Source: a virus. Taken from it: a DNA stretch of 28,455 nt. The notes beneath the pieces were generated by a model. That model made no database searches and was not told the origin of the DNA. It was given only the letters and a program-made list of their open reading frames with translations. Each line of letters opens with the position of its first letter. Within the stretch, counting starts at the first letter, position 1. Position numbers and translations under genes: made by a program. The DNA is taken from the IMG/VR virus record IMGVR_UViG_3300009428_000050, positions 1 to 28,455 of that record; one strand, 5' to 3'. Positions 13,564 through 21,792 of the stretch are shown in pieces.

Positions 13564-15857
13564 TGGCTGTATTTGGGAACAGAGTAAAACAATATACCAC
13601 TACAGTCGGTAACTCTAGCCCATTAACTTTAGCCGCTGCGGTAGAAGCGTATCAAACCATAGCCTCTGCAGGCATAACTGATACCAGTATTGTAAATTAT
13701 GTTATAGAAGACGGACTTACGTGGGAGATAGGTACTGGGGTTGTAGGGTCCAGTGGTACTACTTTAACCAGAAACTTAATACAGTCTAGCACTGGATCGT
13801 TATTAGTTTTAACTGGAAGTGCTTATATTTTTCTTAGTACTGTAGCCAGTGATTTTGATAATATCCCTAACCAACAAGTTAATACGACTAGTAGCCCGAA
13901 TTTTGCGGGGTTAACTGTTGGAACTGCTCCACTTACGGGCAATACGCAACTTTGGGGAAACTTAACTGTTGGGTCAGCCTCCGTTCCATATGATGTAACT
14001 TTTAAGGGCGCTAATTTAAGTTTAGTGTGGGATGGCAGTGCTAGTAGACTCGAATTTGCTGATAATGTTGAAGCTCGTTTTGGCACTAACACTAATTTAC
14101 GTGTATACTATGACAACGCATCGGCGGGTACTAGTTACATTAGGTCAGGTGCCGCTACTGATTTAGTTATTATGGGGGGTTCTGATGTAGACGTTGCTGT
14201 AAAGGGTGACAACGGGGTCAACACGGGCAAAGTTAATTATTTCTTGGCTGAGGGGTCTACTGGCGAAGCAAGCATGTATTTTTATGGAAGTAAAAAGCTT
14301 GCTACAAAAACCACGGGCGTAGATATTACAGGGAATATAACAGTAAGTGGAACTGTTGACGGTGTAGATGTTGCAACTATAGGTCCGCTAGCGCAGAACG
14401 CGCTACAGAAAGACGGTACTGTAACTCCTACAGCCTCCCTACCTATGGGGGGTTTTAAACTTACAGGGTTAGGTACACCCACAGCAAACACGGACGCTGT
14501 TACCAAGACATACGTAGATAACCTTGTAGCCGCGGGGATTGCCTATCACGCTCCTGTTAGATTAGCGTCTACTGCTAACTTATCCGCAGCGTATGCTAAC
14601 GGCAGTTCTGGGGTAGGTGCCACACTCACAAACAACGGTACTCAAGCTGCACTTTTGCTTGATGGTATTGCGGTGGTTCAAGGTAATCGTGTTCTTATAG
14701 ATGCACAATCTAACGCTGTCCATAACGGGGTATATACCGTTACGAACATTGGTTCCGCGAGTATTAACTGGGTACTAACACGTGCTACGGACGCGGATAC
14801 TTATGCTAACGTAGGAGCTGATGGGCTTGGAGAAGGCTCTGCTTTTTTTGTTACTGAAGGTGTTGCTGAAGCAGGACACCTTAAAGTTTGCAACACATCG
14901 GGGGTTATAACATTTGGTACAACAAACATTACGTTTGTTCTAGCCGCTGATTCTACTATCTATACTGCGGGTACGGGCGTAGCAATAACCGGGACAGAAA
15001 TAAGTATTGGTCAGGCCGTAGCAACTACTAATACACCTTCATTTGATGGCGCGGATTTTACAGGTAATGTAGACTTTTCAAACAATATTCAGGCTAGGTT
15101 TGGCGGTACTTCTGACCTTATTATACATGCTGCAACTGGCGTTACCGGTAGTCGGATTCAACATACGACAACGGGTGGAGCCCTTCATATTGAATCAGCT
15201 TCAACTATTCGGTTATATGATACGACAAACAGTCGGTTGTGGGCGAATTTTGGATCTAGCGATGTTACTTTTTATCGGGGTGGAATCGAATCGTTAACGC
15301 TAGAGTTTGGTAAGACCGTAATAAACGGGTCAATTGAGATAGGAAGTGCGATACAACACGCGGGAAATACATCAAATAGAATATCCTTTGGTCCCGATAT
15401 TCAATTTTTCCGCACTGACAACACTGAGCGTTTTAGGATTGAAAACAGCAATGTGGCTTCTAGGTCGCCATTTTATGCCGCTAACGTTAGTTTTATAAGT
15501 AATACCTCTGGGACCGCAGCCGGTGACGTTTCGTTAACTAGACCTGCCGCGGAACAAATGTCGTTATTTACTGGAACTCTAGGTAGCGGTACAGAACGAG
15601 TTAACTTTAGTGCAAATGGAATAGAAATAAAGACGGGACGTCTGGCGGTAAAAGATACTTCTACAGCAGGCACAGTCCGGTTTCATGAATCCGCCGCAGG
15701 GGCAAATTATGTAGACGTTGTTGGTCCTACAACATTAGCTGCAGATTTTACATTAACTTTACCCGCAGCATCGGGTACTGTTGCATTAACTGCAGATATA
15801 CCCGCAGCCGGAGTAAGTACAGGCAAAGCTATTGCGATGGCTATAGTTTTTGGATAG
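13563..15857 (+). CDS. Tail fibre protein
   Basis: This 764-aa appendage likely contacts the host surface. The N-terminal about 95 residues (MAVFGNRVKQYTTTVGNSSP..., TWEIGTGVVGSSGTTLTRN) match a recurring virion-attachment module. The rest is β-repetitive: two related EARFG/QARFG segments (about 178 and 515), a fibre motif LPMGGFKLTGLGTPTANTDA followed by VTKTYVDN (about 294-322), and the domain RVLIDAQSNAVHNGVYTVTN (about 378-397) common in phage fibres. It ends AAGVSTGKAIAMAIVFG. No S74 chaperone domain is seen. The receptor is unknown. Confidence 0.85.
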   Translation: MAVFGNRVKQYTTTVGNSSPLTLAAAVEAYQTIASAGITDTSIVNYVIEDGLTWEIGTGVVGSSGTTLTRNLIQSSTGSLLVLTGSAYIFLSTVASDFDNIPNQQVNTTSSPNFAGLTVGTAPLTGNTQLWGNLTVGSASVPYDVTFKGANLSLVWDGSASRLEFADNVEARFGTNTNLRVYYDNASAGTSYIRSGAATDLVIMGGSDVDVAVKGDNGVNTGKVNYFLAEGSTGEASMYFYGSKKLATKTTGVDITGNITVSGTVDGVDVATIGPLAQNALQKDGTVTPTASLPMGGFKLTGLGTPTANTDAVTKTYVDNLVAAGIAYHAPVRLASTANLSAAYANGSSGVGATLTNNGTQAALLLDGIAVVQGNRVLIDAQSNAVHNGVYTVTNIGSASINWVLTRATDADTYANVGADGLGEGSAFFVTEGVAEAGHLKVCNTSGVITFGTTNITFVLAADSTIYTAGTGVAITGTEISIGQAVATTNTPSFDGADFTGNVDFSNNIQARFGGTSDLIIHAATGVTGSRIQHTTTGGALHIESASTIRLYDTTNSRLWANFGSSDVTFYRGGIESLTLEFGKTVINGSIEIGSAIQHAGNTSNRISFGPDIQFFRTDNTERFRIENSNVASRSPFYAANVSFISNTSGTAAGDVSLTRPAAEQMSLFTGTLGSGTERVNFSANGIEIKTGRLAVKDTSTAGTVRFHESAAGANYVDVVGPTTLAADFTLTLPAASGTVALTADIPAAGVSTGKAIAMAIVFG

Positions 15858-15866
15858 GAATGAATT

Positions 15867-16226
15867 ATGGCTAACCCTAATATAGTAGACGTTACGCAGA
15901 TATACGGTAATACATTATACTATGCTCTAGGCACCACAATACAGAGTCTCAAATCTGGGTCAGCTAACAACGTACTTAAAATGAACACTATTATTGTAGC
16001 AAATATAGATGGCACAAACGATGCTACTTGCGATATTGGTGTACTACGATCAAGTGTCCTTTATTACTTCGCTAAAGGAATTAATGTTCCGGCAAATAGT
16101 AGTTTAATTGTGTCCTCCAAAGATACTGCGTTTTATTTGAACGAAGCTGATGTTCTACAGGGGAAGGCTTCAGCAGCATCAGATTTACAAATATCTTTCT
16201 CTTATGAAGTTATTACTGATACGTAG
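15867..16226 (+). CDS. Small β-sandwich fibre-associated protein
   Basis: This 119-aa protein starts MANPNIVDVTQIYGNTLYYA. Its core strands include IIVANIDGTNDATCDIGVL, YYFAKGINVPANSSLIVSSK and LQISFSYEVI. This layout resembles small appendage proteins found near marine phage fibres. A distant likeness in length and strand pattern exists with the protein at 24115. It is preceded by a TAG-GAA stop/ribosome-site fusion. Function unknown. Confidence 0.68.
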   Translation: MANPNIVDVTQIYGNTLYYALGTTIQSLKSGSANNVLKMNTIIVANIDGTNDATCDIGVLRSSVLYYFAKGINVPANSSLIVSSKDTAFYLNEADVLQGKASAASDLQISFSYEVITDT

Positions 16227-16234
16227 GGGAAAGT

Positions 16235-17194
16235 ATGGTACATCCTTGGCGTAGGACAGGAAGTGTTTTTGGGAAAAAGGGGGCGGCTGGCTACCCCGAA
16301 CAAAGTGGGGTATACGATTTAAGAAGCCCCTATTTAAATTTAAATTTCGCCAATCCAATTGGAGAAATTCAATATCTTACTACGGGAGCGCACGTTTTTA
16401 CCGTACCCCTAAGTGTGACTAATGTTAGTTTTCTGTGTATTGGCGGCGGCGGTGGCGGTATGTATTTCAACAATAGTAGTTCAACTCATTCATATAGAAT
16501 GAATGGCGGTGGCGGCGGCGGTCTTGTGTATGTACCCTCGTTTGGAGTAATCCCCGGAGCCACGATCAGTTTAGCTGTGGGAGCGGCTGGTCAAAGTGGA
16601 GCATACAGCGGTTCTAGCACGGCGGGTGGTACTTCTAACTTCGGTCTTGCAAGTGCCGCAGGTGGAAACCCCGGAAGGTACAACAGTAATATATCAGGGG
16701 GTGTAGGTTCATCAGGAGGGTATGCTGGTGGGGTTGGTAACACAGGCGGTCAAAGTCAGGGTACGGGTTCTAGTGGCAATGGCCCAGCAGGAGGTGGGGG
16801 AGCCGCAGGATACACCTCAAATGGCGGCATAGGTTGGAACCGTGCTTCCGGTCAACCCACATATAGCGGGGATGGTGGCGGCGGCGGGGGCTGGCGTACT
16901 GCTAATTATAGCAGCCTTGGCGGCGGTGGTGTAGGTATATTTGGCGCAGGTTCTAACGGAACTCAAGGCGGTCCGAATACTCAAGCGGGTGGTGGTTCAG
17001 GCGGCACTAACCCCACATCCAACCAAGTGGGAGGACTATATGGTGGCGGTGGCGGCGGCAATTCAAGTGTTTTTTCCGGTACTGGTGGCGATGGCGAACA
17101 GGGGGCTGTTAGAGTAATATGGGGCGCGGGGCGCGCATATCCTTCTACTAATACCGCGCAATCTTATAGCGACGGCAACGTCACTATTGTGTAG
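16235..17194 (+). CDS. Glycine-rich tail adhesin-like protein 1
   Basis: This 319-aa protein has an N-terminal module (SGVYDLRSPYLNLNFANPIG), a VTNVSFLCIGGGGGG segment, a long region of Gly runs separated by short polar or aromatic stretches, and a C-terminal GAVRVIWGAGRAYPSTNTAQ block. Gly-rich repeats of this type form polyglycine-II bundles in T-even gp38 adhesins, and the same could apply here. It is a clear paralogue of the next gene. Host binding is inferred. Confidence 0.78.
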   Translation: MVHPWRRTGSVFGKKGAAGYPEQSGVYDLRSPYLNLNFANPIGEIQYLTTGAHVFTVPLSVTNVSFLCIGGGGGGMYFNNSSSTHSYRMNGGGGGGLVYVPSFGVIPGATISLAVGAAGQSGAYSGSSTAGGTSNFGLASAAGGNPGRYNSNISGGVGSSGGYAGGVGNTGGQSQGTGSSGNGPAGGGGAAGYTSNGGIGWNRASGQPTYSGDGGGGGGWRTANYSSLGGGGVGIFGAGSNGTQGGPNTQAGGGSGGTNPTSNQVGGLYGGGGGGNSSVFSGTGGDGEQGAVRVIWGAGRAYPSTNTAQSYSDGNVTIV

Positions 17195-17203
17195 GAGTCA
17201 AAT

Positions 17204-18187
17204 ATGAGTTGGCGAATAAATGGGGGACAGATAGGAGTCAAAAGAACATATAATGTCGTTAGCGATGACGGCATATGGGACTTATCCGCACCTTATGACC
17301 GTTTAAATGTTGTCCCTACAGGGGAAGCAGTGTTTTCAGGAACAACAACAGGAACTAGTAGAGTTCTTGCGTGGACTGTACCCGCGGGGGTAACCAATGT
17401 GTCCGTTGTAGTTGTTTCAGGTGGCGGAGGATCAAGCGGTTGTCCCGGTACTAGTACTCTTAGCGCCGCAGGTGGCGGCGGAGGTGCCCTTGCGTATGCA
17501 AACAATGTAACTGTTACTCCCGGATCAAATTGTAGAGTAGAGGTAGGTGGGCGTGGAACTAGAGGTACAAATGCTTTTGATATTCCCGGCGGCAATGGAA
17601 CTCAATCACAATTTTATACTAGCGCCACAGCTATACCAGCTAATCTAGCTGTATCCTGTTTTGGCGGCATTGGTGGTAGCCGCGTTGCTGGTGGCGGCGG
17701 AGCAGGAGGCGTAGTTGCTCAAGGTACGGGGGGAACAGGAGGCGTAGGAGGCGATCCGTTAAGTAATAACGGCGGTGGCGGCGGAGGAGGAGCTGGTGGC
17801 TATTCCGGTGCAGGCGGCGATGGAGGCGAAGGTAATAGTGGTGTAGGCGGAGTCGGAAGTGGCGGCGGTGGCGGAGGGGGAGGAGGGCGTAGCTCCGCAG
17901 GTACGCTCCCTAATACTGGAGGAGGGGCAGTAGGCGTTTATGGTGCAAGCGGCGATGGAGTTAGTGGAGCCACAAACAATCCGGGGGGCGGGGGGTCTAA
18001 TGGCTCTATTGGTACTTCAGAAGGAGGTACTCCGGGGGGAGGTGGCGGTGGAGTAGAAGATGATACGGCTTCGGATGGTCAACTTGGTGGGTATGGCGTA
18101 GTTAGAGTGATATGGGGTCCGGCGCGAACTTTCCCCACTACTAATGTTTCGCTGGCCGCTAGCAATGGCAATGTAACTACTTATTGA
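17204..18187 (+). CDS. Glycine-rich tail adhesin-like protein 2
   Basis: This 327-aa paralogue of the preceding gene shares the N-terminal (GIWDLSAPYDRLN), VPAGVTNVSVVVVSGGGG and C-terminal GYGVVRVIWGPARTFPTTNV blocks. The central Gly-rich part differs almost completely, with Gly runs up to nine residues. Two Cys occur near 80 and 107. A TAGGAG stop/Shine-Dalgarno fusion separates the two genes. Tandem duplication followed by divergence of the Gly-rich tip would widen or change host range, which is inference. Confidence 0.78.
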   Translation: MSWRINGGQIGVKRTYNVVSDDGIWDLSAPYDRLNVVPTGEAVFSGTTTGTSRVLAWTVPAGVTNVSVVVVSGGGGSSGCPGTSTLSAAGGGGGALAYANNVTVTPGSNCRVEVGGRGTRGTNAFDIPGGNGTQSQFYTSATAIPANLAVSCFGGIGGSRVAGGGGAGGVVAQGTGGTGGVGGDPLSNNGGGGGGGAGGYSGAGGDGGEGNSGVGGVGSGGGGGGGGGRSSAGTLPNTGGGAVGVYGASGDGVSGATNNPGGGGSNGSIGTSEGGTPGGGGGGVEDDTASDGQLGGYGVVRVIWGPARTFPTTNVSLAASNGNVTTY

Positions 18188-18195
18188 GGTGAGTG

Positions 18196-18774
18196 ATGTT
18201 AGGTTTTGATCCTGTAGCAGCTAGTCCCACAGCAGGACTTGGAACATTTAATGTACTCTTTCCTGTAGATGGGGTAACTTGTACAGTTGTATTAGGGAAT
18301 TTAAATATTTGGAACCCAATTTCTCCAGTTCCAAATGGTAATTGGGTTCCTATTTCTCCCCCAACAGGAGATCAATGGGGTGAAATAATACCTGTTGATT
18401 ACCTTGTCGTAGTTACTGATATTGCGCGTATTGGTGTAGGGTTAACTGATGGTGAGTACTATACATTTTTAACTACTGCTATTCCTGAACGCCCTGCAGG
18501 GCGCGGCGATATTGACGGCAATGGCACAATAACTGTTTTTGATGCCCTAAATCTTGCCAAATACGGAGAAGGACTCCCTATACAGACTGTGCCTCCTGCT
18601 CCGTCACCAGCGGAAGTGTACGTTTATATAAATGATGTGTTTGTACCGCAACTTCGCGCGTATGTAGAATCCGCGGCACGTGCTACATATCAGCCGATTG
18701 CAATTAATACTGGAACTGCCTATACTGCCATAAATCCTAACACTACGACCACGTGGACTGAGATTAAACCGTAG
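18196..18774 (+). CDS. Virion-associated protein with single dockerin-like Ca2+ loop
   Basis: This 192-aa protein (ATG 18196 preferred over GTG 18193, behind GAGGTGA) has a β-rich N-terminal half, with WNPISPVPNGNWVPISPPTG near 39-58. Near 104-125 it carries GDIDGNGTITVFDALNLAKY, an exact 12-residue EF-hand loop (D105, D107, N109, G110, I112, D116) followed by a helix, as in type I dockerin repeats. Only one repeat is present, where cellulosomal dockerins have two. The C-terminal half (EVYVYINDVFVPQLRAYVES) looks fibre-like. It sits among fibre genes. Confidence 0.7.
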   Translation: MLGFDPVAASPTAGLGTFNVLFPVDGVTCTVVLGNLNIWNPISPVPNGNWVPISPPTGDQWGEIIPVDYLVVVTDIARIGVGLTDGEYYTFLTTAIPERPAGRGDIDGNGTITVFDALNLAKYGEGLPIQTVPPAPSPAEVYVYINDVFVPQLRAYVESAARATYQPIAINTGTAYTAINPNTTTTWTEIKP

Positions 18775-18783
18775 GAAAATACT

Positions 18784-19737
18784 ATGAGTACTTACACCGA
18801 TAATAACGGCATAGAAAAAATTACCCCGGGGCAGCAAGACGGTGCATGGGGGACAACTACAAACAATAATTTTGATTTTATAGACGCTTCCTTAGATGGT
18901 CATATCACAATAATACTTCCGTCCGCGGGTAGTTCAGCTTCTCCTAATTTAATACCAATAACTGACGCCGTTACCTCAAACGGCAGAAATAGAGTTATAA
19001 TTATTACTGATGGGGGCGACTTAAACGGCACAGTGTACGTAAGATTAACTCCTGATAATGCAAAAAAAGTTATTTTTATACAGAATAAATTAACCGGTAA
19101 TCGGGATTTAGTCATATCACAACGATCTATATATTCTGCTTCAGATGCTTTTGTGTTATCTCCAAACACTTTTGCCTACCTATCTGCCGCTCCGTATCCT
19201 GCCGCGGTAGTATCTTTTGATGGCGGTGGCGCTAGCGCAAAAGTTACTGGAGTTCTAGATAATCTGCAGACTAGCGGTGTATATGCTAATGATCTAGGTT
19301 TTAGGTTAACTTCGGACCCTTTATCAGACAATTCAGGTTCTATTACTGGGATAAGTGTAACCGGAGGGTGTTTACGACAAACCCGAACTAGGATGGAAGG
19401 ATTGCTTCAACGGGTTCTTACTATTAGTAGTGCAAGTGGAACTATAGCCGCTTTTGATACACAAACATACAATACGTTTGTACTTAATCAAACGGGGAAT
19501 ATTACAGGCCTTAGTTTTTCAAACCTAAACGCTTCAAGTTCGGTTTACAAATGTGACCTTATTTTTGTACAGTTTGGGGCGGGTAATTTTACTGTTACTT
19601 TTCCTTCTACTTTTAAATGGATTAACAATACTGTACCTTCCGCCGCGTACCCTGCCGGAAGAATTCAAAAAGTTAGCTTACTTACTTATGATGGAGGCAC
19701 TACCTTTTTAGCGGAACAAGCCTTTAATATGTATTAA
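18784..19737 (+). CDS. Tail fibre-like protein
   Basis: This 317-aa protein has an N-terminus (MSTYTDNNGIEKITPGQQDG then WGTTTNNNFDFID) matching a recurring fibre attachment module. It is followed by β-rich segments such as NRVIIITDGGDLNGTVYVRL and a C-terminal QKVSLLTYDGGTTFLAEQAF. It uses the same 16-base initiation leader as the gene at 13132. It is the last gene of the fibre block before the lysis cassette. The receptor cannot be inferred. Confidence 0.75.
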   Translation: MSTYTDNNGIEKITPGQQDGAWGTTTNNNFDFIDASLDGHITIILPSAGSSASPNLIPITDAVTSNGRNRVIIITDGGDLNGTVYVRLTPDNAKKVIFIQNKLTGNRDLVISQRSIYSASDAFVLSPNTFAYLSAAPYPAAVVSFDGGGASAKVTGVLDNLQTSGVYANDLGFRLTSDPLSDNSGSITGISVTGGCLRQTRTRMEGLLQRVLTISSASGTIAAFDTQTYNTFVLNQTGNITGLSFSNLNASSSVYKCDLIFVQFGAGNFTVTFPSTFKWINNTVPSAAYPAGRIQKVSLLTYDGGTTFLAEQAFNMY

Positions 19738-19739
19738 AT

Positions 19740-19973
19740 ATGGATGTAGATACACTTATAAACACCTTCTTTACTGCTTCTATTGCAGGGATAGGGTGGT
19801 GGTTAAAAGCGCAGCATGACGAACTAAAACGCGTGCAGATTCTTGTCAATCGTACCCGCGAGGAACTTGCTAAAGAGTATTCTACAAAAGTCGAGAGCAA
19901 CACGTCCATAGACCGAGTTATAACTAGGTTAGATGCTCTCGACAGTAAGATGGACAGAATGTTAGAACGGTGA
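19740..19973 (+). CDS. Small membrane-anchored coiled-coil protein
   Basis: This 77-aa protein has one N-terminal hydrophobic helix (LINTFFTASIAGIGWWLKAQ, about 6-25), then a charged coiled coil to the C-terminus (DALDSKMDRMLER). Such proteins next to holin and endolysin genes are usually small membrane proteins of unknown or lysis-related role. It follows the fibre gene by 2 bases. The promoter of the next cassette lies within its 3' end. Confidence 0.65.
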   Translation: MDVDTLINTFFTASIAGIGWWLKAQHDELKRVQILVNRTREELAKEYSTKVESNTSIDRVITRLDALDSKMDRMLER

Positions 19974-19979
19974 TATACT
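19951..19979 (+). promoter_or_regulatory. Strong sigma70-like promoter for the lysis cassette
   Basis: TGGACA (19951-19956) and TATACT (19974-19979) are separated by 17 bp, with an extended -10 TG (19971-19972). Each hexamer matches consensus at five of six bases. The predicted start near 19986 gives a leader of about 60 bases, containing a small CACG-TATT-CGTG hairpin (19991-20002), before ATG 20047. Confidence 0.6.
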
Positions 19980-20046
19980 GAAATCACTTCCACGTATTCG
20001 TGCGCTTTTATTGTAGTTATAACACTAGATAAAAAGGCACAGGGAT

Positions 20047-20523
20047 ATGATTGATCCAGTTACTGCGTTTGCCGCTGCTAATGCCGCTTTCAAAGGCGTT
20101 AAGATGTTGGTCGGTGCAGGGCGTGAGATTGAAGACGTTAGCAAACAACTCGGTGCATGGTACGGCGCAGTCGCAGACATAAATAAAGCTGAGTCTCAAC
20201 GTAAAAAGCCTACGTTCTTAGAGAAACAATCTCACTCTGGTGACATAGAGCAAGAGGCTATGGACATTGTTGTCCGTAAAAAGACTCTACTAGAGCGGGA
20301 AAAAGAGATTAAGTTTATGCTTAATATGCGATTCGGCCCCTCAACATATGACGAAATGTTGGGTATGCGCAGGCAGATACGTAAAGAAAGAGAAGAAACT
20401 GTGTACGCAGCGATGGAAGCCAAGAGACAAATAGCTAATAATGCGGCGATAGGTGGGCTATCTATAGGCATTATTAGTATGCTTGGTGGTGGTATTTATT
20501 TAATTGTATTGGCTACTCAATGA
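20047..20523 (+). CDS. Conserved protein with C-terminal membrane helix, lysis region
   Basis: This 158-aa protein starts MIDPVTAFAAANAAFKGVKM, has a long charged helical middle (KKTLLEREKEIKFMLNMRFG and RRQIRKEREETVYAAMEAKR) and a C-terminal transmembrane helix, GGLSIGIISMLGGGIYLIVL (about 136-155). I recall this type as widespread in marine phages without known function. It is first in the cassette after a good promoter, and its stop overlaps the next ATG (ATGA). A spanin-like or holin-accessory role is possible. Confidence 0.68.
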   Translation: MIDPVTAFAAANAAFKGVKMLVGAGREIEDVSKQLGAWYGAVADINKAESQRKKPTFLEKQSHSGDIEQEAMDIVVRKKTLLEREKEIKFMLNMRFGPSTYDEMLGMRRQIRKEREETVYAAMEAKRQIANNAAIGGLSIGIISMLGGGIYLIVLATQ

Positions 20524-20777
20524 TTTTGCTTGTTTCTTATCTTTATGTTGGTTTGGTTAATCCTGAATATGTAACGTGCCATTTGGCTAAACGAGCCACA
20601 ATACAAAGTGAAAAGGTCTGTATTTACAAAGGACCAAATAATACGGTAGGGTATCACTACCCAAGTTTTAGTTTTAAAGAGTGTCCATCTACGTTTCAGT
20701 GCCGCTATTCTCCAAACACTAAGCGGCGTCCTACGGTTAAAGAGATAATGAAAGGCTTGCAAGGAGGCTTTGAATGA
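20520..20777 (+). CDS. Small Cys-containing, possibly exported protein
   Basis: This 85-aa protein has a short hydrophobic N-terminus (MILLVSYLYVGLVNPEYVTC), four Cys (20, 34, 55, 61) and a basic C-terminal part (KRRPTVKEIMKGL). The four Cys could make two disulfides if exported, but the hydrophobic segment is short and no lipobox is present. It is linked by ATGA overlaps on both sides to lysis genes. I do not recognise it. An outer spanin is conceivable but unsupported by a lipoprotein signal. Confidence 0.55.
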   Translation: MILLVSYLYVGLVNPEYVTCHLAKRATIQSEKVCIYKGPNNTVGYHYPSFSFKECPSTFQCRYSPNTKRRPTVKEIMKGLQGGFE

Positions 20778-21157
20778 TAACACTACTTAATACATTAGTT
20801 GGTCCTGTTAGTAACTTGCTAGATAAATTCGTTGCAGACAAAGATCAAAAAGCCATTTTAGCGCACCAAATAGCTACTATGTCTGAAAAACATGCACAGG
20901 AAGTTATGCTTGCTCAAATTGAAGTTTTAAAAGCTGATGCACGTGGTAATTGGTTTCAGGCGTCATGGAGACCGTTAGTTGGTTGGATTTGCGGTCTATC
21001 TTTGGGTATTAACTTTATGGTTAGCCCTATATGCGCAGGGTTTGGAGTTAATATACCCCAAGCAGATATGTCAGTTATGATGCCTCTTTTACTTGGTATG
21101 TTAGGCATTTCAGGTATGCGCAGTTTTGATAAACTAAAATCTACGGACTCAAAATGA
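20774..21157 (+). CDS. Holin, three-transmembrane type
   Basis: This likely forms the membrane lesions that release the endolysin. The 127-aa protein has an N-terminal amphipathic part, a charged coil (HAQEVMLAQIEVLKADARGN), then the block WFQASWRPLVGWICGLSLGI and further hydrophobic helices to about 117. The segment ARGNWFQASWRPLVGW is diagnostic of the 3TM holin family known from phages and gene transfer agents. Its position directly upstream of, and overlapping, the endolysin gene confirms the role. Confidence 0.85.
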   Translation: MITLLNTLVGPVSNLLDKFVADKDQKAILAHQIATMSEKHAQEVMLAQIEVLKADARGNWFQASWRPLVGWICGLSLGINFMVSPICAGFGVNIPQADMSVMMPLLLGMLGISGMRSFDKLKSTDSK

Positions 21158-21771
21158 CCAGTGCTATGCAATGCCTCCAAGAAAAAATTGGTAGTACGCC
21201 AGACGGATCGTTTGGCCCTAATACTGCAAAAGCGATTGCTAAGCATTACGAATTATCTCCGTATAGAGCCGCGCATCTTCTTGGGCAAGCTTCACATGAA
21301 AGTGGGGGGTTTAAACGTACTCGTGAAAATTTAAACTACAGTTGGTCTGGGTTAATGAAAACATGGCCCACAAGATTTAAAACAGAAGAAGAAGCTAAAA
21401 AATACCACAGGCAACCAAGTAAAATTGCGGGTAAAGTTTACCTACGTAAATCTCTTGGGAATGAATCAGTAGATGACGCTAGGAATTTTATAGGTAGAGG
21501 CTTCGTGCAGTTAACAGGGCGCGCAAATTACAAAGCTTTTGCCACAGATATGAATGTTCCTGAAGTGTTAATAGACCCTAACTTAGTTGAGGGTAAATAT
21601 GCTTTTGAAACAGCGTTATGGTTTTTTAACAAGAATGATTTGTTTACTGTCGCAGACCGCGGTATAAACGAAAACACTATTACGCAAATAACTAAACGTG
21701 TAAACGGTGGTCATCATGGGTTAGACGATAGAATTGCGCAGACAAATAAAATATACCGCTGGTTATCCTAG
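21154..21771 (+). CDS. GH19-type endolysin (lysozyme/chitinase fold)
   Basis: This degrades host peptidoglycan at lysis. The 205-aa protein has a short N-terminal peptidoglycan-binding-like segment (STPDGSFGPNTAKAIAKHY, about 14-32), then the GH19 core. The core shows LGQASHESGGF with the likely catalytic Glu49, RTRENLNYSW (about 55-64), and GRGFVQLTGRANY (about 114-126), the family's strongest motif. There is no signal peptide, so it depends on the holin. It starts within the holin stop (ATGA). Confidence 0.92.
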   Translation: MTSAMQCLQEKIGSTPDGSFGPNTAKAIAKHYELSPYRAAHLLGQASHESGGFKRTRENLNYSWSGLMKTWPTRFKTEEEAKKYHRQPSKIAGKVYLRKSLGNESVDDARNFIGRGFVQLTGRANYKAFATDMNVPEVLIDPNLVEGKYAFETALWFFNKNDLFTVADRGINENTITQITKRVNGGHHGLDDRIAQTNKIYRWLS

Positions 21772-21792
21772 TGGTCAATACGGAGTAATTTT

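Noticed and set aside
16430-18070. Glycine-codon repeats as a tandem DNA repeat or recombination array
   Set aside because: The GGN runs follow the reading frame of two fibre-like genes and are explained by Gly-rich protein; no constant repeat unit.
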